From contig NZ_JAKSYD010000054.1 in NCBI RefSeq assembly GCF_022829605.1, positions 62,001 to 126,000 of the forward strand: a DNA stretch of 64,000 nt. The letters are read 5' to 3'. This document shows positions 31,146-41,747 of this stretch, piece by piece (positions within the stretch are counted from its first letter, which is position 1; every line of letters begins with the position of its first letter). This stretch comes from Methylobacterium sp. E-065 (GTDB lineage Bacteria; Pseudomonadota; Alphaproteobacteria; Rhizobiales; Beijerinckiaceae). Position numbers and translations under genes: made by a program. A model generated the notes under the pieces. The model saw only the letters and a list, made by a program, of their open reading frames with translations. It was not told the DNA's origin and searched no databases.

Positions 31146-31877
31146 TCAGGAGGCCGGACGAAGCCGTCGCAGTGTCGTCAACGCAGCGTGCGGCAAGGCG
31201 GCGACGGCCAGAAGCAGGGCCGCCAAGCCAACTTCGTCGATGCGCAGCGCCCTGAGCGGCCAGGGGCCGAGGCCGAGCGTGCTGGACAGACCGATCACGG
31301 CCGCGCCGAACCAGAGCGCCAGGAAGGCGAGTGCCCCCGCGCCGAACCGCCTGAGTCGCGGTCGCAGCGGGCGACTCGCCACGATGGCGAACAAGCCGAG
31401 AATGCCGCCGAACAGGGCCGCCGCCACGCCGGCTCCGAGCGCGTAGGCCAGCCACAGGGGCTGGTGGGTCAGGAATGCCATCCCGCCGGTGGCGAAGCCG
31501 GCGCGCAGGATCACGCCGCCGAAGGTCGGATAGAGCCCCGCCAGCAGCAGGACCGCCGCGCCCAAGAGGCCGAACGCAATGCGCCGCGGGATCGAGGCTG
31601 GCCCGGGCCCTGCGGCCACGCGGGCGAGATGGGCGAGCCCGTAGACGAGGGCGAAGACGAAGAGCGGGTAGCGCCCGGCGAAATACCCGAACACCCAGGG
31701 TTCGACCGCCTCCGGCATCGCCGAGCGTTGGCTGAGACCGGTCGCCGCGACGAGGACCAGGGCGAGCAGCATGGCCAGGATCGGCCCGAGGGCCGCCAGC
31801 CACCGCGTGCCGGTACGTCGCCCGGCAGCCGGAGCCACGCCGGCCGGATCAATCGCTGTCGGCGGCGCAGGCCTCAT
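31146..31877 (-). CDS. Multi-pass membrane protein of unknown function
   Basis: I do not recognise a family. The 243-residue protein is strongly hydrophobic with about six predicted membrane segments, including WLAALGPILAMLLALVLVAA, RYPLFVFALVYGLAHLA, FGLLGAAVLLLAGLYPTF, WLAYALGAGVAAALFGGILG, ALAFLALWFGAAVIGLSS and EVGLAALLLAVAALPHAAL. The ATG at 31877 is chosen as the first methionine before the hydrophobic core; the frame continues upstream only over pepA. It lies 34 bases downstream of pepA on the same strand and is probably co-transcribed with it. Confidence 0.65.
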   Translation of the reverse strand: MRPAPPTAIDPAGVAPAAGRRTGTRWLAALGPILAMLLALVLVAATGLSQRSAMPEAVEPWVFGYFAGRYPLFVFALVYGLAHLARVAAGPGPASIPRRIAFGLLGAAVLLLAGLYPTFGGVILRAGFATGGMAFLTHQPLWLAYALGAGVAAALFGGILGLFAIVASRPLRPRLRRFGAGALAFLALWFGAAVIGLSSTLGLGPWPLRALRIDEVGLAALLLAVAALPHAALTTLRRLRPAS

Positions 31878-31911
31878 GCTCGGCTCCACGCCGCCGATCT
31901 GCGCCTCAAGC

Positions 31912-33423
31912 CTACTTCGCCTCGTAATGGTCCCGCACCAGCCGGTCGAGCAGGCGCACGCCCCAGCCGGCACCCCAGCTGCGGTTGATCTCGCTGGCAT
32001 TGGACGACATCGCCACGCCCGCGATGTCGAGATGCGCCCACGGCACCTCCTCGACGTAGCGCTTGATGAACGAGGCCGCCGTCGCCGCGCCGCCGTGACG
32101 ACCACCGGTGTTCTTCATGTCGGCGAACTTGGAGTCGATCGCCTTGTCGTAGGCGGGGATCAGCGGCATCCGCCAGACCTTCTCGCCCGTGGCCTCGCCC
32201 GCCGCATGAATGTTGCCCGCCAGCGTGTCGTCGTTCGAGAACATTCCGGCGATGTCCTGGCCCAGAGCCACGATGATCGCCCCGGTCAGCGTCGCGAGGT
32301 CCACCATCGCCTTCGGCTTGTAGCTGCGGACCACGTGGGTGATCACGTCGGCGAGCACGAGCCGGCCCTCGGCATCGGTGTTGATGACCTCGATGGTCTG
32401 GCCGGACATGGAGGTGATGATGTCGGACGGGCGGTAGGCGCCGCCATCCGGCATGTTCTCGACGATGCCGATGGCGCCGATCACATTGGCTCGCGCCTTC
32501 CGCGACGCGAGGGCGTGGAGCGCCCCGACCACCGCGGCCGCGCCGCCCATGTCGCCCTTCATGTCCTCCATGCCGCCGCCCGGCTTGATCGAGATGCCGC
32601 CGGAATCGAAGATCACGCCCTTGCCGATCAGGGCTACGGGTGCCTCGCCGGCGGCGCCGCCGTTCCAGCGCATGATCACGATCCGCGGCTCACGGACGGA
32701 GCCCTGCGCCACCGCGAGCAGCGCGCCCATGCCGAGCTCGCGCATCCGGGCGGGCTCCAGCACCTCGATCTCGACGCCGAGCTTGTCGAGTTCCGAGGCG
32801 CGCTTGGCGAACTCCTCGGGGAAGAGCACGTTCGGCGGCTCGTTCACGAGGTTGCGTGCCAGGATCACGCTGTCGGCGAGCGTCCGGGCGCCCTCCCCCT
32901 CGCCGGAGGCCGTGGCATGGTCGGAGAGCAGCAGGGTCAACGACGTCCCGGCCTTGTCCTCGGCATCGGGCTTCTTCTTGGTCTTGTAGCGGTCGAAGGT
33001 GTAGCTGCGCAGGCGCGCACCCAGGGCGAACTCGCCGGCCTCGCGGGCCGACACCGTCGCGCCCGGCCAGTCGAGCACCACGCGGGCGGTGCGGCCCGAG
33101 ACCTTGCCGGCCGTGAAGCCGCCGAGCGCCGGCCAGTCGGTCTTGGCGCGGTCCTTGTCGGAGCCGAGTCCCACGACCACGAGGCGATCCGCCGAGACGC
33201 CCGCGGGCGCCGGCAGGCTCATCGCGCTGAGCGAGCGGCCCTTGAACTTTTCCGAGGCGGCCGCGCGGGTGACGAGATCGGCGCCGGACGCACCGATGAT
33301 CTCCCGGGCCGCTGATCCGAGGGCCAAGTCTTCGCCGACGAAAACGACGAGATCGCCGGATCCACCCGGGCCCGGCCCGCTCGACTCCAGGGGACCGAAA
33401 CCGATCTCGATACCGTCCGCCAT
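31912..33423 (-). CDS. pepA: Leucyl aminopeptidase
   Basis: This 503-residue M17 metallopeptidase removes N-terminal residues from peptides. The N-terminal macrodomain-like part is followed by the catalytic domain. The metal and active-site motifs are visible: [19 protein letters not shown] (lysine and aspartate), the signature [13 protein letters not shown], and the C-terminal [20 protein letters not shown]. The size is normal for the family. The ATG at 33423 (MADGIEIG) is preferred, with another in-frame ATG four codons earlier possible. It is divergent from lptF across a 211-base gap. Confidence 0.96.
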   Translation of the reverse strand: MADGIEIGFGPLESSGPGPGGSGDLVVFVGEDLALGSAAREIIGASGADLVTRAAASEKFKGRSLSAMSLPAPAGVSADRLVVVGLGSDKDRAKTDWPALGGFTAGKVSGRTARVVLDWPGATVSAREAGEFALGARLRSYTFDRYKTKKKPDAEDKAGTSLTLLLSDHATASGEGEGARTLADSVILARNLVNEPPNVLFPEEFAKRASELDKLGVEIEVLEPARMRELGMGALLAVAQGSVREPRIVIMRWNGGAAGEAPVALIGKGVIFDSGGISIKPGGGMEDMKGDMGGAAAVVGALHALASRKARANVIGAIGIVENMPDGGAYRPSDIITSMSGQTIEVINTDAEGRLVLADVITHVVRSYKPKAMVDLATLTGAIIVALGQDIAGMFSNDDTLAGNIHAAGEATGEKVWRMPLIPAYDKAIDSKFADMKNTGGRHGGAATAASFIKRYVEEVPWAHLDIAGVAMSSNASEINRSWGAGWGVRLLDRLVRDHYEAK

Positions 33424-33634
33424 ACCCGCCGCCATCCCTGCCGCTACTCGTGCCGCCCCTTGGCCCGCTTGTCCGGAGCCGCACCCCGAGGCCGCGCGGT
33501 GCCCGCACAGGCCATCCGCCCTGTGTAGCCGCTGAGACGAAGAACGCAACGCGGCGCGAAAGCCCTCGAATCGCCCCTTTTGTCGGGTCATCCCGCGGTG
33601 AGGGTGCGAAGGAACGAGCGGAACTGCCGGGCCG

Positions 33635-34795
33635 ATGAGGCAGATCGAGCGCTACATCTTCCGGATCGCCCTGGGCGCCACCTTGGCCTGCCTGATCGGG
33701 CTGACCGGCACCATCTGGCTGACGCAGGCCCTGCGCGAGCTCGACCTCGTGACCGCGAAGGGGCAGACGCTGCTCGTCTTCCTGTTCGTCACGGGATTGT
33801 CACTGCCGACGCTGATCGTCGTGATCGCCCCGGTGGCCCTGTTCATCGGCACGATCTACGCCCTCAACAAGCTCAACGGCGATTCCGAGCTGATCGTGAT
33901 GTCGGCGGCCGGCATGCCGCCCCGGGCGCTCCTGCGCCCGTTCCGCAGGCTCGCGGTGATCGTCAGCTTCGTGATCGGGTTCCTGGTGGTCGTCGTGATG
34001 CCGGCGAGCTTCCAGGAGCTGCGCGACGTCATCACCCGGGTGCGCGGCGACTTCATCGCCAACGTCGTCAAGGAGGGGCAGTTCACCCAGCTCGACAACG
34101 GCATCACCTTCCATTTCCGCGAGCGCGGACCCGGGGGCACCCTCAAGGGCCTGTTCATTCAGGACCGCCGCGAGGCCGGCAAGACCAAGGTCTACCTCGC
34201 CGACCGGGGCAACGCCGTCGATATCGACGGGCAGAGCTACCTGATCCTGGAGAATGGCAGCGTCCATCAGCAACAGACGGACTCGCGCGATTCCTCGATC
34301 CTGACCTTCGAGCGCTACACGATCGACCTCGCGGCCTTCGCGCCCCCGGATGCCGACACGATCTACAAGCCGCGCGAGCGCTCGACCACGCAGCTCCTGT
34401 TCCCCGATGCGAGCGAGGGCTACTACAAGCTGCAGAAGGGCCGCTTCCGGGCCGAGCTGCACGACCGGCTCTCCGCCTGCCTGTACCCGCTGGCATTCGC
34501 CTTCATCGCGTTCGCGGCGCTCGGCGACCCCCGCACCACCCGGCAGGGGCGCGGGCTCGCCATCGCGGGGGCGATCCTCGCGGTGGTGGGGTTGCGCATC
34601 GCGGGCTTCGCGGCGGTCAGTGCTGCGGCGCGCAGCCAGGCGGCGGTGGCGGCGGTCTACGGCGTGCCGCTGCTCGCCATCGGCCTGTCCTGTCTCGTGA
34701 TCTTCTTCGGGCCCCGGGTGCGGGCGTTCAACGCTGCGATGGCGCGAGGGCTGCGGGATCTGCTGCCCGGCCGCCGTCTCGCGCCGGCGACCTGA
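33635..34795 (+). CDS. lptF: Lipopolysaccharide export permease LptF
   Basis: This 386-residue inner membrane protein forms, with LptG and the LptB ATPase, the transporter that extracts lipopolysaccharide. It has the YjgP/YjgQ architecture: an N-terminal pair of membrane helices, a periplasmic beta-jellyroll domain (about residues 130-265, [18 protein letters not shown] onward) and C-terminal helices including [17 protein letters not shown]. The N-terminus [20 protein letters not shown] is typical of the family. It is the first gene of lptF-lptG-lptD-pdxA-rsmA and ends 7 bases before lptG. Confidence 0.95.
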   Translation: MRQIERYIFRIALGATLACLIGLTGTIWLTQALRELDLVTAKGQTLLVFLFVTGLSLPTLIVVIAPVALFIGTIYALNKLNGDSELIVMSAAGMPPRALLRPFRRLAVIVSFVIGFLVVVVMPASFQELRDVITRVRGDFIANVVKEGQFTQLDNGITFHFRERGPGGTLKGLFIQDRREAGKTKVYLADRGNAVDIDGQSYLILENGSVHQQQTDSRDSSILTFERYTIDLAAFAPPDADTIYKPRERSTTQLLFPDASEGYYKLQKGRFRAELHDRLSACLYPLAFAFIAFAALGDPRTTRQGRGLAIAGAILAVVGLRIAGFAAVSAAARSQAAVAAVYGVPLLAIGLSCLVIFFGPRVRAFNAAMARGLRDLLPGRRLAPAT

Positions 34796-34802
34796 CCCGG
34801 CC

Positions 34803-35891
34803 ATGTTCATCGGCCCAACTCTGGGGCGCTACTTCGCCGCCCGCTTCGCTCGTACGGTGCTCGGCGTCTTCGTCACCGTTTTCGCGCTGGTCTACACCCT
34901 CGATTTCGTGGAGCTGTTGCGCCGCGCCGGCGAGACCCAGGGCGCCTCCACCGGGCTGATGGCGCAGCTCTCCCTCTACCGGACCCCCGCGGTGGCCGAG
35001 GGCGTGCTGCCCTTCGCGGTCCTGTTCGGCTCGATGGCGGCCCTGCTCCAACTCTCGCGCAAGCTGGAGCTGGTGGTGGCCCGGGCGGCCGGCATCTCGG
35101 CGTGGCAGTTCCTGCAGCCCGGGATCTTCGTGGCGCTGGCCCTGGGTGCGGCGGCGGTCGGGATCTACAACCCGGTCTCGGCGATGCTGAAGCAGCGCTC
35201 CACCGAGATCGAGGCGAAGATCTTCGCCAAGGCCACGAAGGCGAGTTCCGGCAAGGATCTCTGGATCCGCCAGAGGGGCGTCGACGGCGAGGCGATCCTG
35301 CGCGCCGAGACCGCGATCGAGGGCACCACGATCCTGTCGGGCGTTTCGGTCTTCGCGTTCGACGCGTCGGGCAAGTTCGTGGACCAGCTGGTGGCCGCCC
35401 ACGCCACGCTCCACGACGGCTATTGGGAGCTGACCGATGTGCGCGTTCTCACACCGGACGCGCCGCCTGAGTCGTTCGACACCTACCTGATCGCCTCGAA
35501 TCTCGACCCCGGGCAGGTCCGGCAGCGCTTCACACCCCCGGAATCTGTGCCTTTCTGGCAACTCCCCACAACGATCGCACGGACCGAGCGGGCCGGTTTG
35601 GATGCCACCCGATACCGCCTCCAGTACGATGTCCTGTGGGCAAGACCCATCCTCTTCGTTGCGATGGTGATCGTCGCTGCAACCGTTTCCTTACGGTTCT
35701 TCCGCTTTGGTGGTGTTGGCAAACTCGTCCTCGGAGGCGTCGCGGCCGGCTTCGCCCTCTACGTGATCCGACAGGTCATGGAGGGGCTCGGAGCGTCCGG
35801 TCTCGTCGCCGCACCGGTGGCGGCCTGGTTCCCCGCCGTGGTAGGCAGTCTTCTCGGTACGCTCACGCTTCTGTACCAGGAAGACGGCTGA
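34803..35891 (+). CDS. lptG: Lipopolysaccharide export permease LptG
   Basis: This 362-residue protein is the second permease of the Lpt transporter. It starts MFIGPTLGRYFAARFARTVL, has membrane helices near residues 15-40 and 60-80, a periplasmic domain in the middle (about 130-265), and C-terminal helices including RPILFVAMVIVAATVSLRFF and GFALYVIRQVMEGLG. The order after lptF and before lptD is the standard alphaproteobacterial arrangement. It lies 7 bases from lptF, so translation is probably coupled. Confidence 0.95.
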   Translation: MFIGPTLGRYFAARFARTVLGVFVTVFALVYTLDFVELLRRAGETQGASTGLMAQLSLYRTPAVAEGVLPFAVLFGSMAALLQLSRKLELVVARAAGISAWQFLQPGIFVALALGAAAVGIYNPVSAMLKQRSTEIEAKIFAKATKASSGKDLWIRQRGVDGEAILRAETAIEGTTILSGVSVFAFDASGKFVDQLVAAHATLHDGYWELTDVRVLTPDAPPESFDTYLIASNLDPGQVRQRFTPPESVPFWQLPTTIARTERAGLDATRYRLQYDVLWARPILFVAMVIVAATVSLRFFRFGGVGKLVLGGVAAGFALYVIRQVMEGLGASGLVAAPVAAWFPAVVGSLLGTLTLLYQEDG

Positions 35892-35968
35892 CGCTCGCGG
35901 TCACGCGTGGGCAGGGAGACCGGTGGTGGGGTTGGTGGCGGTTGACGTCACAGGGGTTGGGACACGCG

Positions 35969-38548
35969 TTGCGTAAGGTCGCCGACATCCTGCGGAAGGC
36001 GGGTCTCCTGTTCATGCTGGCGCTCGCCGCGCCGCTGGCGGGTGGCCTGTCGGCGCACGCGCAAGGCCTGCCGGAGCTCAGGACCGGCAAGCCCGGCGAC
36101 AAGCTGTTGGTCGAGGCCGACGAGCTGATCTACGACAACGACCACAGCACGGTGACCGCGCGCGGCAATGCCGAGCTGCATTACGGGCCCCGGACCCTGC
36201 AGGCCAACCGGGTGCGCTACGACCGGAACACCGGCCGGGTCTTCGCCGAGGGCAACGTCCGCCTCACCGAAGCCGATGGCGGCGTGGTGACCGGCGAGCG
36301 CATGGAACTCACCGACGACTTCAAGACCGGCTTCGTCGATGCCTTCCGCGGCCAGCAGACGGTGCAGCGCAAGTTCGAGACCGTGCGCACCCGCTTCTCT
36401 GCGCCCCGGGCCGAGCGCCTGAACGGCGAGCAGACGAGCTTCGAGTCCGGCAGCTACACCGCCTGCGAGCCCTGCAAGGACCATCCCGAGACGCCGCCGC
36501 TCTGGCAGATCAAGGCGAAGAAGATCATCCACGACAACGAGACCCACACGGTCTACTTCGACGAATCGACGCTTGAACTCGCCGGCATCCCGGTCGCCTA
36601 CCTGCCGTATTTCGAGGCGCCGGATCCGACGGTGAAGCGCAAGACCGGCTTCCTGACGCCGCGCTTCGTCAGCACCACGGCGCTCGGCACCGGCGTGTCG
36701 ATCCCCTACTTCGTGGATCTCGCGCCGAACTACGACCTGACCCTGACGCCGACCGTGCTCAGCCGCCAGGGCCTCCTGGCGCAGGGCGAGTTCCGCCAGC
36801 GCGTCGACAACGGCTTCTACAACCTGCGCCTGTCGGGCATCTCGCAGACCACGCCCTCGGCCTTCCTGCCGAGCCCGCTCGGCGCCGGCGAGCGGGACTT
36901 CCGCGGCTCGGTCGAGTCCCAGGGCCGGTTCTACATCAACCCGCGCTGGCGCGCCGGCTGGGACCTCGTCGGCGTCACCGACAAGTGGTTCCTCGACAAT
37001 TACCGGATCCGCAACCAGAACATCACCACGGATTATTTCCGCGAGGCGACCTCGACCGCCTACCTGATCGGCCAGGGCGACCGTTCGTGGTTCGAGGCGC
37101 GGGGCTACTACTTCAAGGGCCTGTCGAGCTTCGACTGGCAGAAGCAGCAGCCGATCGTCGCGCCGGTGATCGACTACGACAAGCGCATCAACGGCCCGGC
37201 CGAGATCGGCGGCGAGGTGCGCTTCCAGGCGAACATCACCAGCCTCAACCGCGAGACGACGCAGTTCCAGGGCCTGCCGCGGACGTCGAGCTACCTGTTC
37301 TCGCCGAGCGTCAACGGCGTGAGCTTCCCGCTCTACCAGACCTGCACGATCTTCCAGCGCGGCACCTGCGCGATCCAGGGGCTCGCCGGCAACAACACCC
37401 GCGCCTCCGCGGAGCTGTCCTGGCGGCGCAGCTTCATCGACGACATCGGCCAGAAGTTCACGCCCTTCGCCTATCTGCGCACCGACGCGTTCTTCAACAG
37501 CACGGACTTCTCGGGCTACCAGAACAACCTCGTCCCGCAGATCGCCCATGTCGACCAGGGGCTGTCCGGCCGGGTCATGCCGGCGATCGGCCTCGACTAC
37601 CGCTACCCGTTCGTCGCCAATTTCGGCGCGCTCGGCGTCCACACCCTGGAGCCGATCGGCCAGATCATCGCCCGCCCCTCCGAGACGCGGATCGGCCATC
37701 TGCCCAATGAGGACGCGCAGAGCCTCGTCTTCGACGACACCTCGCTGTTCGAGTGGGACAAGTTCTCGGGCTACGACCGGGTCGAGGGTGGTGTGCGCAC
37801 CAATCTCGGCGGCCAGTACTCGGTGGTGACGCCGTCGGGCTGGTACGCGAACGTGCTGTTCGGCGAGTCGGTCCAGCTCGCGGGCGTGAACTCGTTCCGC
37901 CGCGGCGACATCGCCGATGTCGGGCTCGATTCCGGGCTGGAGACGCGGCGGTCGGACTTCGTCGGCCGGTTCCAGGTTTCTCCGAACCAGAACATCACCT
38001 TCATCACCCGGGCCCGGTTCAACCAGTCCGACTTCCACGTCTCGCGCCTGGAGACGGGGGCGACGGCCCGGTTCGCGCCATTCCTGCCGCTGACGCTGTC
38101 GGCGTTCTACTCGTACTACGAGGCGCAGCCGCTGCTGGGCTACAGCCACTATCGCGAGGGCGTCACCGCCACCGCCACCTACAACATCACGCCGAACTGG
38201 TTCATCTCCGGCTCGCTGCTGGTCGACCTCACGCACTACCTCGACGTGCGCAACACCTATCAGGACGCGCTGGCCTCCTATCTGGTCAACCCGATCGGGA
38301 CCGTGCCGAGCTACCAGAATCCGGGCCGGTTCTACATCTCCGGGGCAAGCTTCGGTGGCGGCTATCAGGACGAGTGCACCACGGTCTCGCTGAACTACAT
38401 CAACTCGCCGATCGCCACCGCCACGGGCGTGCGCGAGCGCAACCAGACGGTGCTGCTGCGCGTCGAGCTGAAGACGCTGGGCGAGGCGGACCTGCGCCAG
38501 AACGTCGGCACCGCGACCACGGCGGACGGCATCGCCTCGGTGCGGTAA
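35969..38548 (+). CDS. lptD: Outer membrane lipopolysaccharide assembly protein LptD
   Basis: This protein of about 859 residues inserts lipopolysaccharide into the outer leaflet. After a signal peptide (LLFMLALAAPLAGGLSAHAQ) comes the OstA/LptA-like periplasmic beta-jellyroll (DELIYDNDHSTVTARGNAEL, YGPRTLQANRVRYDRNTGRV), then a large beta-barrel to the end. Cysteines in TACEPCKDH, YQTCTIFQRGTC and DECTT could form the disulfides that LptD needs. The start is uncertain: TTG at 35969 gives a complete basic signal region, and the first ATG is at 36014. The frame continues upstream only as a shadow of lptG. Confidence 0.93.
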   Translation: MRKVADILRKAGLLFMLALAAPLAGGLSAHAQGLPELRTGKPGDKLLVEADELIYDNDHSTVTARGNAELHYGPRTLQANRVRYDRNTGRVFAEGNVRLTEADGGVVTGERMELTDDFKTGFVDAFRGQQTVQRKFETVRTRFSAPRAERLNGEQTSFESGSYTACEPCKDHPETPPLWQIKAKKIIHDNETHTVYFDESTLELAGIPVAYLPYFEAPDPTVKRKTGFLTPRFVSTTALGTGVSIPYFVDLAPNYDLTLTPTVLSRQGLLAQGEFRQRVDNGFYNLRLSGISQTTPSAFLPSPLGAGERDFRGSVESQGRFYINPRWRAGWDLVGVTDKWFLDNYRIRNQNITTDYFREATSTAYLIGQGDRSWFEARGYYFKGLSSFDWQKQQPIVAPVIDYDKRINGPAEIGGEVRFQANITSLNRETTQFQGLPRTSSYLFSPSVNGVSFPLYQTCTIFQRGTCAIQGLAGNNTRASAELSWRRSFIDDIGQKFTPFAYLRTDAFFNSTDFSGYQNNLVPQIAHVDQGLSGRVMPAIGLDYRYPFVANFGALGVHTLEPIGQIIARPSETRIGHLPNEDAQSLVFDDTSLFEWDKFSGYDRVEGGVRTNLGGQYSVVTPSGWYANVLFGESVQLAGVNSFRRGDIADVGLDSGLETRRSDFVGRFQVSPNQNITFITRARFNQSDFHVSRLETGATARFAPFLPLTLSAFYSYYEAQPLLGYSHYREGVTATATYNITPNWFISGSLLVDLTHYLDVRNTYQDALASYLVNPIGTVPSYQNPGRFYISGASFGGGYQDECTTVSLNYINSPIATATGVRERNQTVLLRVELKTLGEADLRQNVGTATTADGIASVR

Positions 38549-38551
38549 TCG

Positions 38552-38592
38552 CCGCCGGACGGCCGCGACGCGGATGCGCCCGCGTCCGGCGG
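38552..38592 (+). terminator. Hairpin between lptD and pdxA
   Basis: CCGCCGGACG at 38552-38561 pairs perfectly with CGTCCGGCGG at 38583-38592 around a 21-base loop, 3 bases after the lptD stop. No U-tract follows. It fills the spot where surA is found in many relatives and may attenuate read-through into pdxA. Confidence 0.45.
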
Positions 38593-38608
38593 GCGCTATA
38601 GACCCTCC

Positions 38609-39721
38609 ATGCCGCCCCTCGCCCTCACCCTCGGAGACCCCGCCGGAATCGGTCCGGAACTGGCGCTCAGCGCTTGGCTCGCGCGCGGCGGTGCCGATCC
38701 GCTGCCGCCCTTCTTCCTGGTGGCCGATCCGGCGTTCATCGAGCGCCTCGCGAACCGCCTGAACCGCCTTGTCCCGGTGGCCGAGGTTGATCCCGAGACC
38801 GCCGCCGAGGTGTTTCCCAGCGCCCTGCCGGTCGTCCCGCTGCCAAGCGGCGCCCTTGTCGGCGCCGAGCCCGGCGTTCCGGACACCGTCAACGCGGGCG
38901 CGACCATCGAGTCGATCACCACCGCCGTAGCCTTCGTGAAGGCCGGCCGCGCCAGCGCCGTTGTCACCAACCCGATCGCCAAGTTCGTGCTGACCCGGAC
39001 CGGCTTCGCCCATCCCGGCCATACCGAGTTCCTGGCGGCCCTGTCGGTGCCCCCCGGCCGCACGCCGCCGCGGCCGGTGATGATGATCTGGAGCGCGGGG
39101 CTGTCGGTGGTCCCGGTGACGATCCACGTGCCGCTCAAGGATGTCCCTCATCTCCTCACGCAGGAACTGGTGGAGGAGACCGCCACCATCGTCGCCCGGG
39201 ACCTGCAGGAGAAATTCGGCCTGCCCGAGCCGCGCCTCGTGCTCGCCGGCCTCAACCCCCATGCCGGCGAGGCCGGTACGATCGGCCACGAGGATCGCGA
39301 CGTGCTCGCCCCCGCGGTGGCGCGGCTGCGCGCGGCCGGGATCGACATCCGGGGGCCGCTCCCGGCCGACACCCTGTTCCATGCCCGCGCCCGGGCAGCC
39401 TATGACGTCGCCCTCGCGCCGACCCATGACCAGGCCCTGATCCCGGTCAAGACCATCGCGTTCGACGACGGCGTGAACGTCACCCTGGGCTTGCCCTTCG
39501 TGCGCACCTCGCCGGACCACGGCACGGCCTTCGACATCGCCGGCCAGGGGATCGCGCGGCCCGACAGCCTCATGGCGGCCCTGCGCCTGGCCGCCCGGCT
39601 CGCCGCCAACTCTGCCGATCCCGCCGCAACGCCCAGCGGCGAGGACATTCCGTTCAACGTCTATGCCGGACGGCCGAGACCCGCCGGCGCCCGGCACTTC
39701 GACCCCGAGGACGAGCTATGA
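38609..39721 (+). CDS. pdxA: 4-hydroxythreonine-4-phosphate dehydrogenase
   Basis: This 370-residue enzyme oxidises 4-hydroxythreonine 4-phosphate in the DXP-dependent pathway to pyridoxal phosphate. Family motifs are [15 protein letters not shown] at the N-terminus, [18 protein letters not shown] with a metal-binding histidine, [15 protein letters not shown] and the C-terminal [22 protein letters not shown]. The stop overlaps the rsmA start as ATGA. It follows lptD after 60 bases; the peptidyl-prolyl isomerase gene surA, often between them, is absent. Confidence 0.96.
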   Translation: MPPLALTLGDPAGIGPELALSAWLARGGADPLPPFFLVADPAFIERLANRLNRLVPVAEVDPETAAEVFPSALPVVPLPSGALVGAEPGVPDTVNAGATIESITTAVAFVKAGRASAVVTNPIAKFVLTRTGFAHPGHTEFLAALSVPPGRTPPRPVMMIWSAGLSVVPVTIHVPLKDVPHLLTQELVEETATIVARDLQEKFGLPEPRLVLAGLNPHAGEAGTIGHEDRDVLAPAVARLRAAGIDIRGPLPADTLFHARARAAYDVALAPTHDQALIPVKTIAFDDGVNVTLGLPFVRTSPDHGTAFDIAGQGIARPDSLMAALRLAARLAANSADPAATPSGEDIPFNVYAGRPRPAGARHFDPEDEL

Positions 39722-40596
39722 GCACCGGAGACGGTCTACCCCCGCTCCGCGAGGTCGTCGCGCGGCACGGGCTCGAACCCAAGAAGGCGCTCGGCCAGAA
39801 CTTTTTGTATGATCTCAATCTGACGGGCCGAATCGCCCGCGCCGCGGGGCCGCTCGAGGGCGTCACGGTGGTCGAGGTCGGCCCCGGGCCGGGCGGGCTG
39901 ACCCGGGCGCTGCTCGCCGAGGGCGCCGCCCGCGTCGTGGCGATCGAGCGCGACCCCCGCGCGTTGCCGGCGCTGGCCGAGATCGCCGCCCATTATCCCG
40001 GACGCCTGGAGGTGGTCGACGCCGATGCCCTCGCGTTCGATCCGCGGCCTTTGATCGGGTCCGGGCCGGCCCGGATCGTCGCCAACCTGCCCTACAATGT
40101 CGGCACGGCTCTGCTCACCGGCTGGCTCGACGGTGCGGCGTGGCCGCCCTGGTGGGATCAGGCCGTGCTGATGTTCCAGCGTGAGGTGGCCGAGCGGATC
40201 GTCGCCGGGCCGGAACAGCGGGCGGATTACGGGCGCCTCGGCGTGCTGTGCGGCTGGCGGACCGAGGCCGAGATCCTGTTCGACGTCAGCCCCACGGCCT
40301 TCGTGCCGCCGCCCAAGGTCACGTCGAGCGTGGTCCGGCTGCTGCCACGACGGGAGCCCCTGCCCTGTCGCGTCGGAGCGCTCGAGGCGGTGACCCGCGC
40401 GGCGTTCGGCCAGCGCCGCAAGATGCTGCGCCAAAGCCTGAAGGCCCTGACGCCGGAGGCCGGACGCCTTCTGGAGGCCGCGGGCCTCGCCGAGACCGCG
40501 CGGGCCGAGGAGATCCCGGTGTCGGGGTTCGTGGACCTCGCCAACCTGTGGGACGCCCAAAGAAAAACCGGCCCCGCGGAGACGGCGCCGGCTTGA
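39718..40596 (+). CDS. rsmA: 16S rRNA (A1518/A1519) dimethyltransferase
   Basis: This 292-residue KsgA-family enzyme dimethylates two adjacent adenosines near the 3' end of 16S rRNA during late 30S assembly. Motifs in order: [19 protein letters not shown], the S-adenosylmethionine-binding [28 protein letters not shown], the catalytic NLPYNVG, and the C-terminal [15 protein letters not shown]. The ATG overlaps the pdxA stop by 4 bases, indicating translational coupling. It is the last gene of the lptFG-lptD-pdxA-rsmA run and ends in a convergent junction. Confidence 0.97.
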   Translation: MSTGDGLPPLREVVARHGLEPKKALGQNFLYDLNLTGRIARAAGPLEGVTVVEVGPGPGGLTRALLAEGAARVVAIERDPRALPALAEIAAHYPGRLEVVDADALAFDPRPLIGSGPARIVANLPYNVGTALLTGWLDGAAWPPWWDQAVLMFQREVAERIVAGPEQRADYGRLGVLCGWRTEAEILFDVSPTAFVPPPKVTSSVVRLLPRREPLPCRVGALEAVTRAAFGQRRKMLRQSLKALTPEAGRLLEAAGLAETARAEEIPVSGFVDLANLWDAQRKTGPAETAPA

Positions 40597-40604
40597 GGGA
40601 AACG

Positions 40605-40624
40605 GCCCCGGCCCACGCCGGGGC
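40605..40624. terminator. Hairpin at the convergent end of rsmA and the Tim44-like gene
   Basis: GCCCCGGC and GCCGGGGC form an 8-base perfect stem around a 4-base loop in the 37-base gap between two converging genes. Either strand can form it. There is no T-tract, so its strength is uncertain. Confidence 0.5.
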
Positions 40625-40633
40625 GCGGTGCGA

Positions 40634-41602
40634 TCAGCGGGTCTGCTGGATCGCCGACAGCACCCAGCCGCGGCCGGGCTGGCGCTGGAAGGTCCAAAGC
40701 TCGGTGGCCTCCGACGAATCGGTGCTCACGATCCGACCGCCGGCCCGCTCCACCATCACGTCCTTGAGGGCGTAGCGCATCGCCACGGTGGCGTAGTCGG
40801 TGCGATCCTCCCCCCAAGATTCCGCGAGGTCGCCCTGGAGCAGCTTCACGTCGGTGATCTTGTTCACCACGCCGCGGGCCGCGTTGTTGCGCAGCTCCTC
40901 GTCGAAGTAGCTGACCATCTCGGGCGTCGACAGGTTGCCGAGCGTGACGCGATCCTCACGGGAGTAGGCGTCCTGGATGTCGCCAAGCAGGCGCTCGAAC
41001 GCCTGAAAGTCGTTCGGACCAATCTGCACGGGACGGGTCTGCGGCGGGCGCTGGCCGCCGAACATCCCGGCTCCGGGGGCACCGCCGGCTGCACCACCCA
41101 TCGGGCCGGTCGGACCCTGCTGGCCGTCGAGGGACGAGCGCGTGTAGGGCGCGCCCGCGCCAGCCGGCTCGTTCCGGCGGCGGAAGAAGCGGAGCGCCAG
41201 CATCACCACGACCACGACCAGACCGACCTGGAACAGCAGGCCGATCATCGAGGCGAGGCCGCCGAGGCCACCGAAGAAGCCGCCGCCGAGCAGCGCGCCG
41301 ATCAGGCCGGCGCCGAGCAGGCCCGCGAAGAAGCCGCCGCCGAACCGGCGACCCTGCGCGGGGGCCTGCATGCCGGGGCTGCCCATCCCGGGGGACGGAG
41401 ACGTCTGCGAACGCTGCATCGTCATGCCACCGCCGGGTGCGGTCGGCGTGGCAGAGGGCGCGTTGAAGGTGCGCGAGCCGCGCGAGCCCATGGAGCCGCC
41501 GCCGCCCGGACGGGCCTCGACGACGGGCGCCGCGACGGTCAACGCTGTGGCCAGCGCCAGGAGGGCGGCCACACGCCGGCGGCGCGAAATCTGAGTCAAC
41601 AT
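40634..41602 (-). CDS. Tim44-like domain protein
   Basis: This 322-residue protein has a signal or anchor segment at the N-terminus (VAALLALATALTVAAPVVEA), a glycine-, methionine- and proline-rich linker, and a hydrophobic stretch near residues 90-145 (FFAGLLGAGLIGALLGGG, then ASMIGLLFQVGLVVVVVMLA). The C-terminal Tim44-like domain runs from about residue 195 (DFQAFERLLGDIQDAYSRED) to the end (FQRQPGRGWVLSAIQQT). It is homologous to the mitochondrial import motor subunit domain; bacterial versions are membrane-associated with no settled role. It converges on rsmA. Confidence 0.88.
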   Translation of the reverse strand: MLTQISRRRRVAALLALATALTVAAPVVEARPGGGGSMGSRGSRTFNAPSATPTAPGGGMTMQRSQTSPSPGMGSPGMQAPAQGRRFGGGFFAGLLGAGLIGALLGGGFFGGLGGLASMIGLLFQVGLVVVVVMLALRFFRRRNEPAGAGAPYTRSSLDGQQGPTGPMGGAAGGAPGAGMFGGQRPPQTRPVQIGPNDFQAFERLLGDIQDAYSREDRVTLGNLSTPEMVSYFDEELRNNAARGVVNKITDVKLLQGDLAESWGEDRTDYATVAMRYALKDVMVERAGGRIVSTDSSEATELWTFQRQPGRGWVLSAIQQTR

Positions 41603-41747
41603 GAACAGGCCCCTGGGGACGAGAACCGAACGGCGCGGAGCGCCAGCAACAATATGGGAACGGCTGAGCGCGGGTTTTAGTCCTGCGCTCGCGACGACGC
41701 GGTGACGTCCGCTGTCATCATCGCCAATCCAACAGAGCGCATGCCCT

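Noticed and set aside
35948-39697. A 1249-codon open frame on the minus strand opposite lptD and pdxA.
   Set aside because: It is the mirror of a GC-rich coding region; its product is low in complexity (Arg, Ala, Gly, Val, His) and resembles no family, while the plus strand encodes clear LptD and PdxA.
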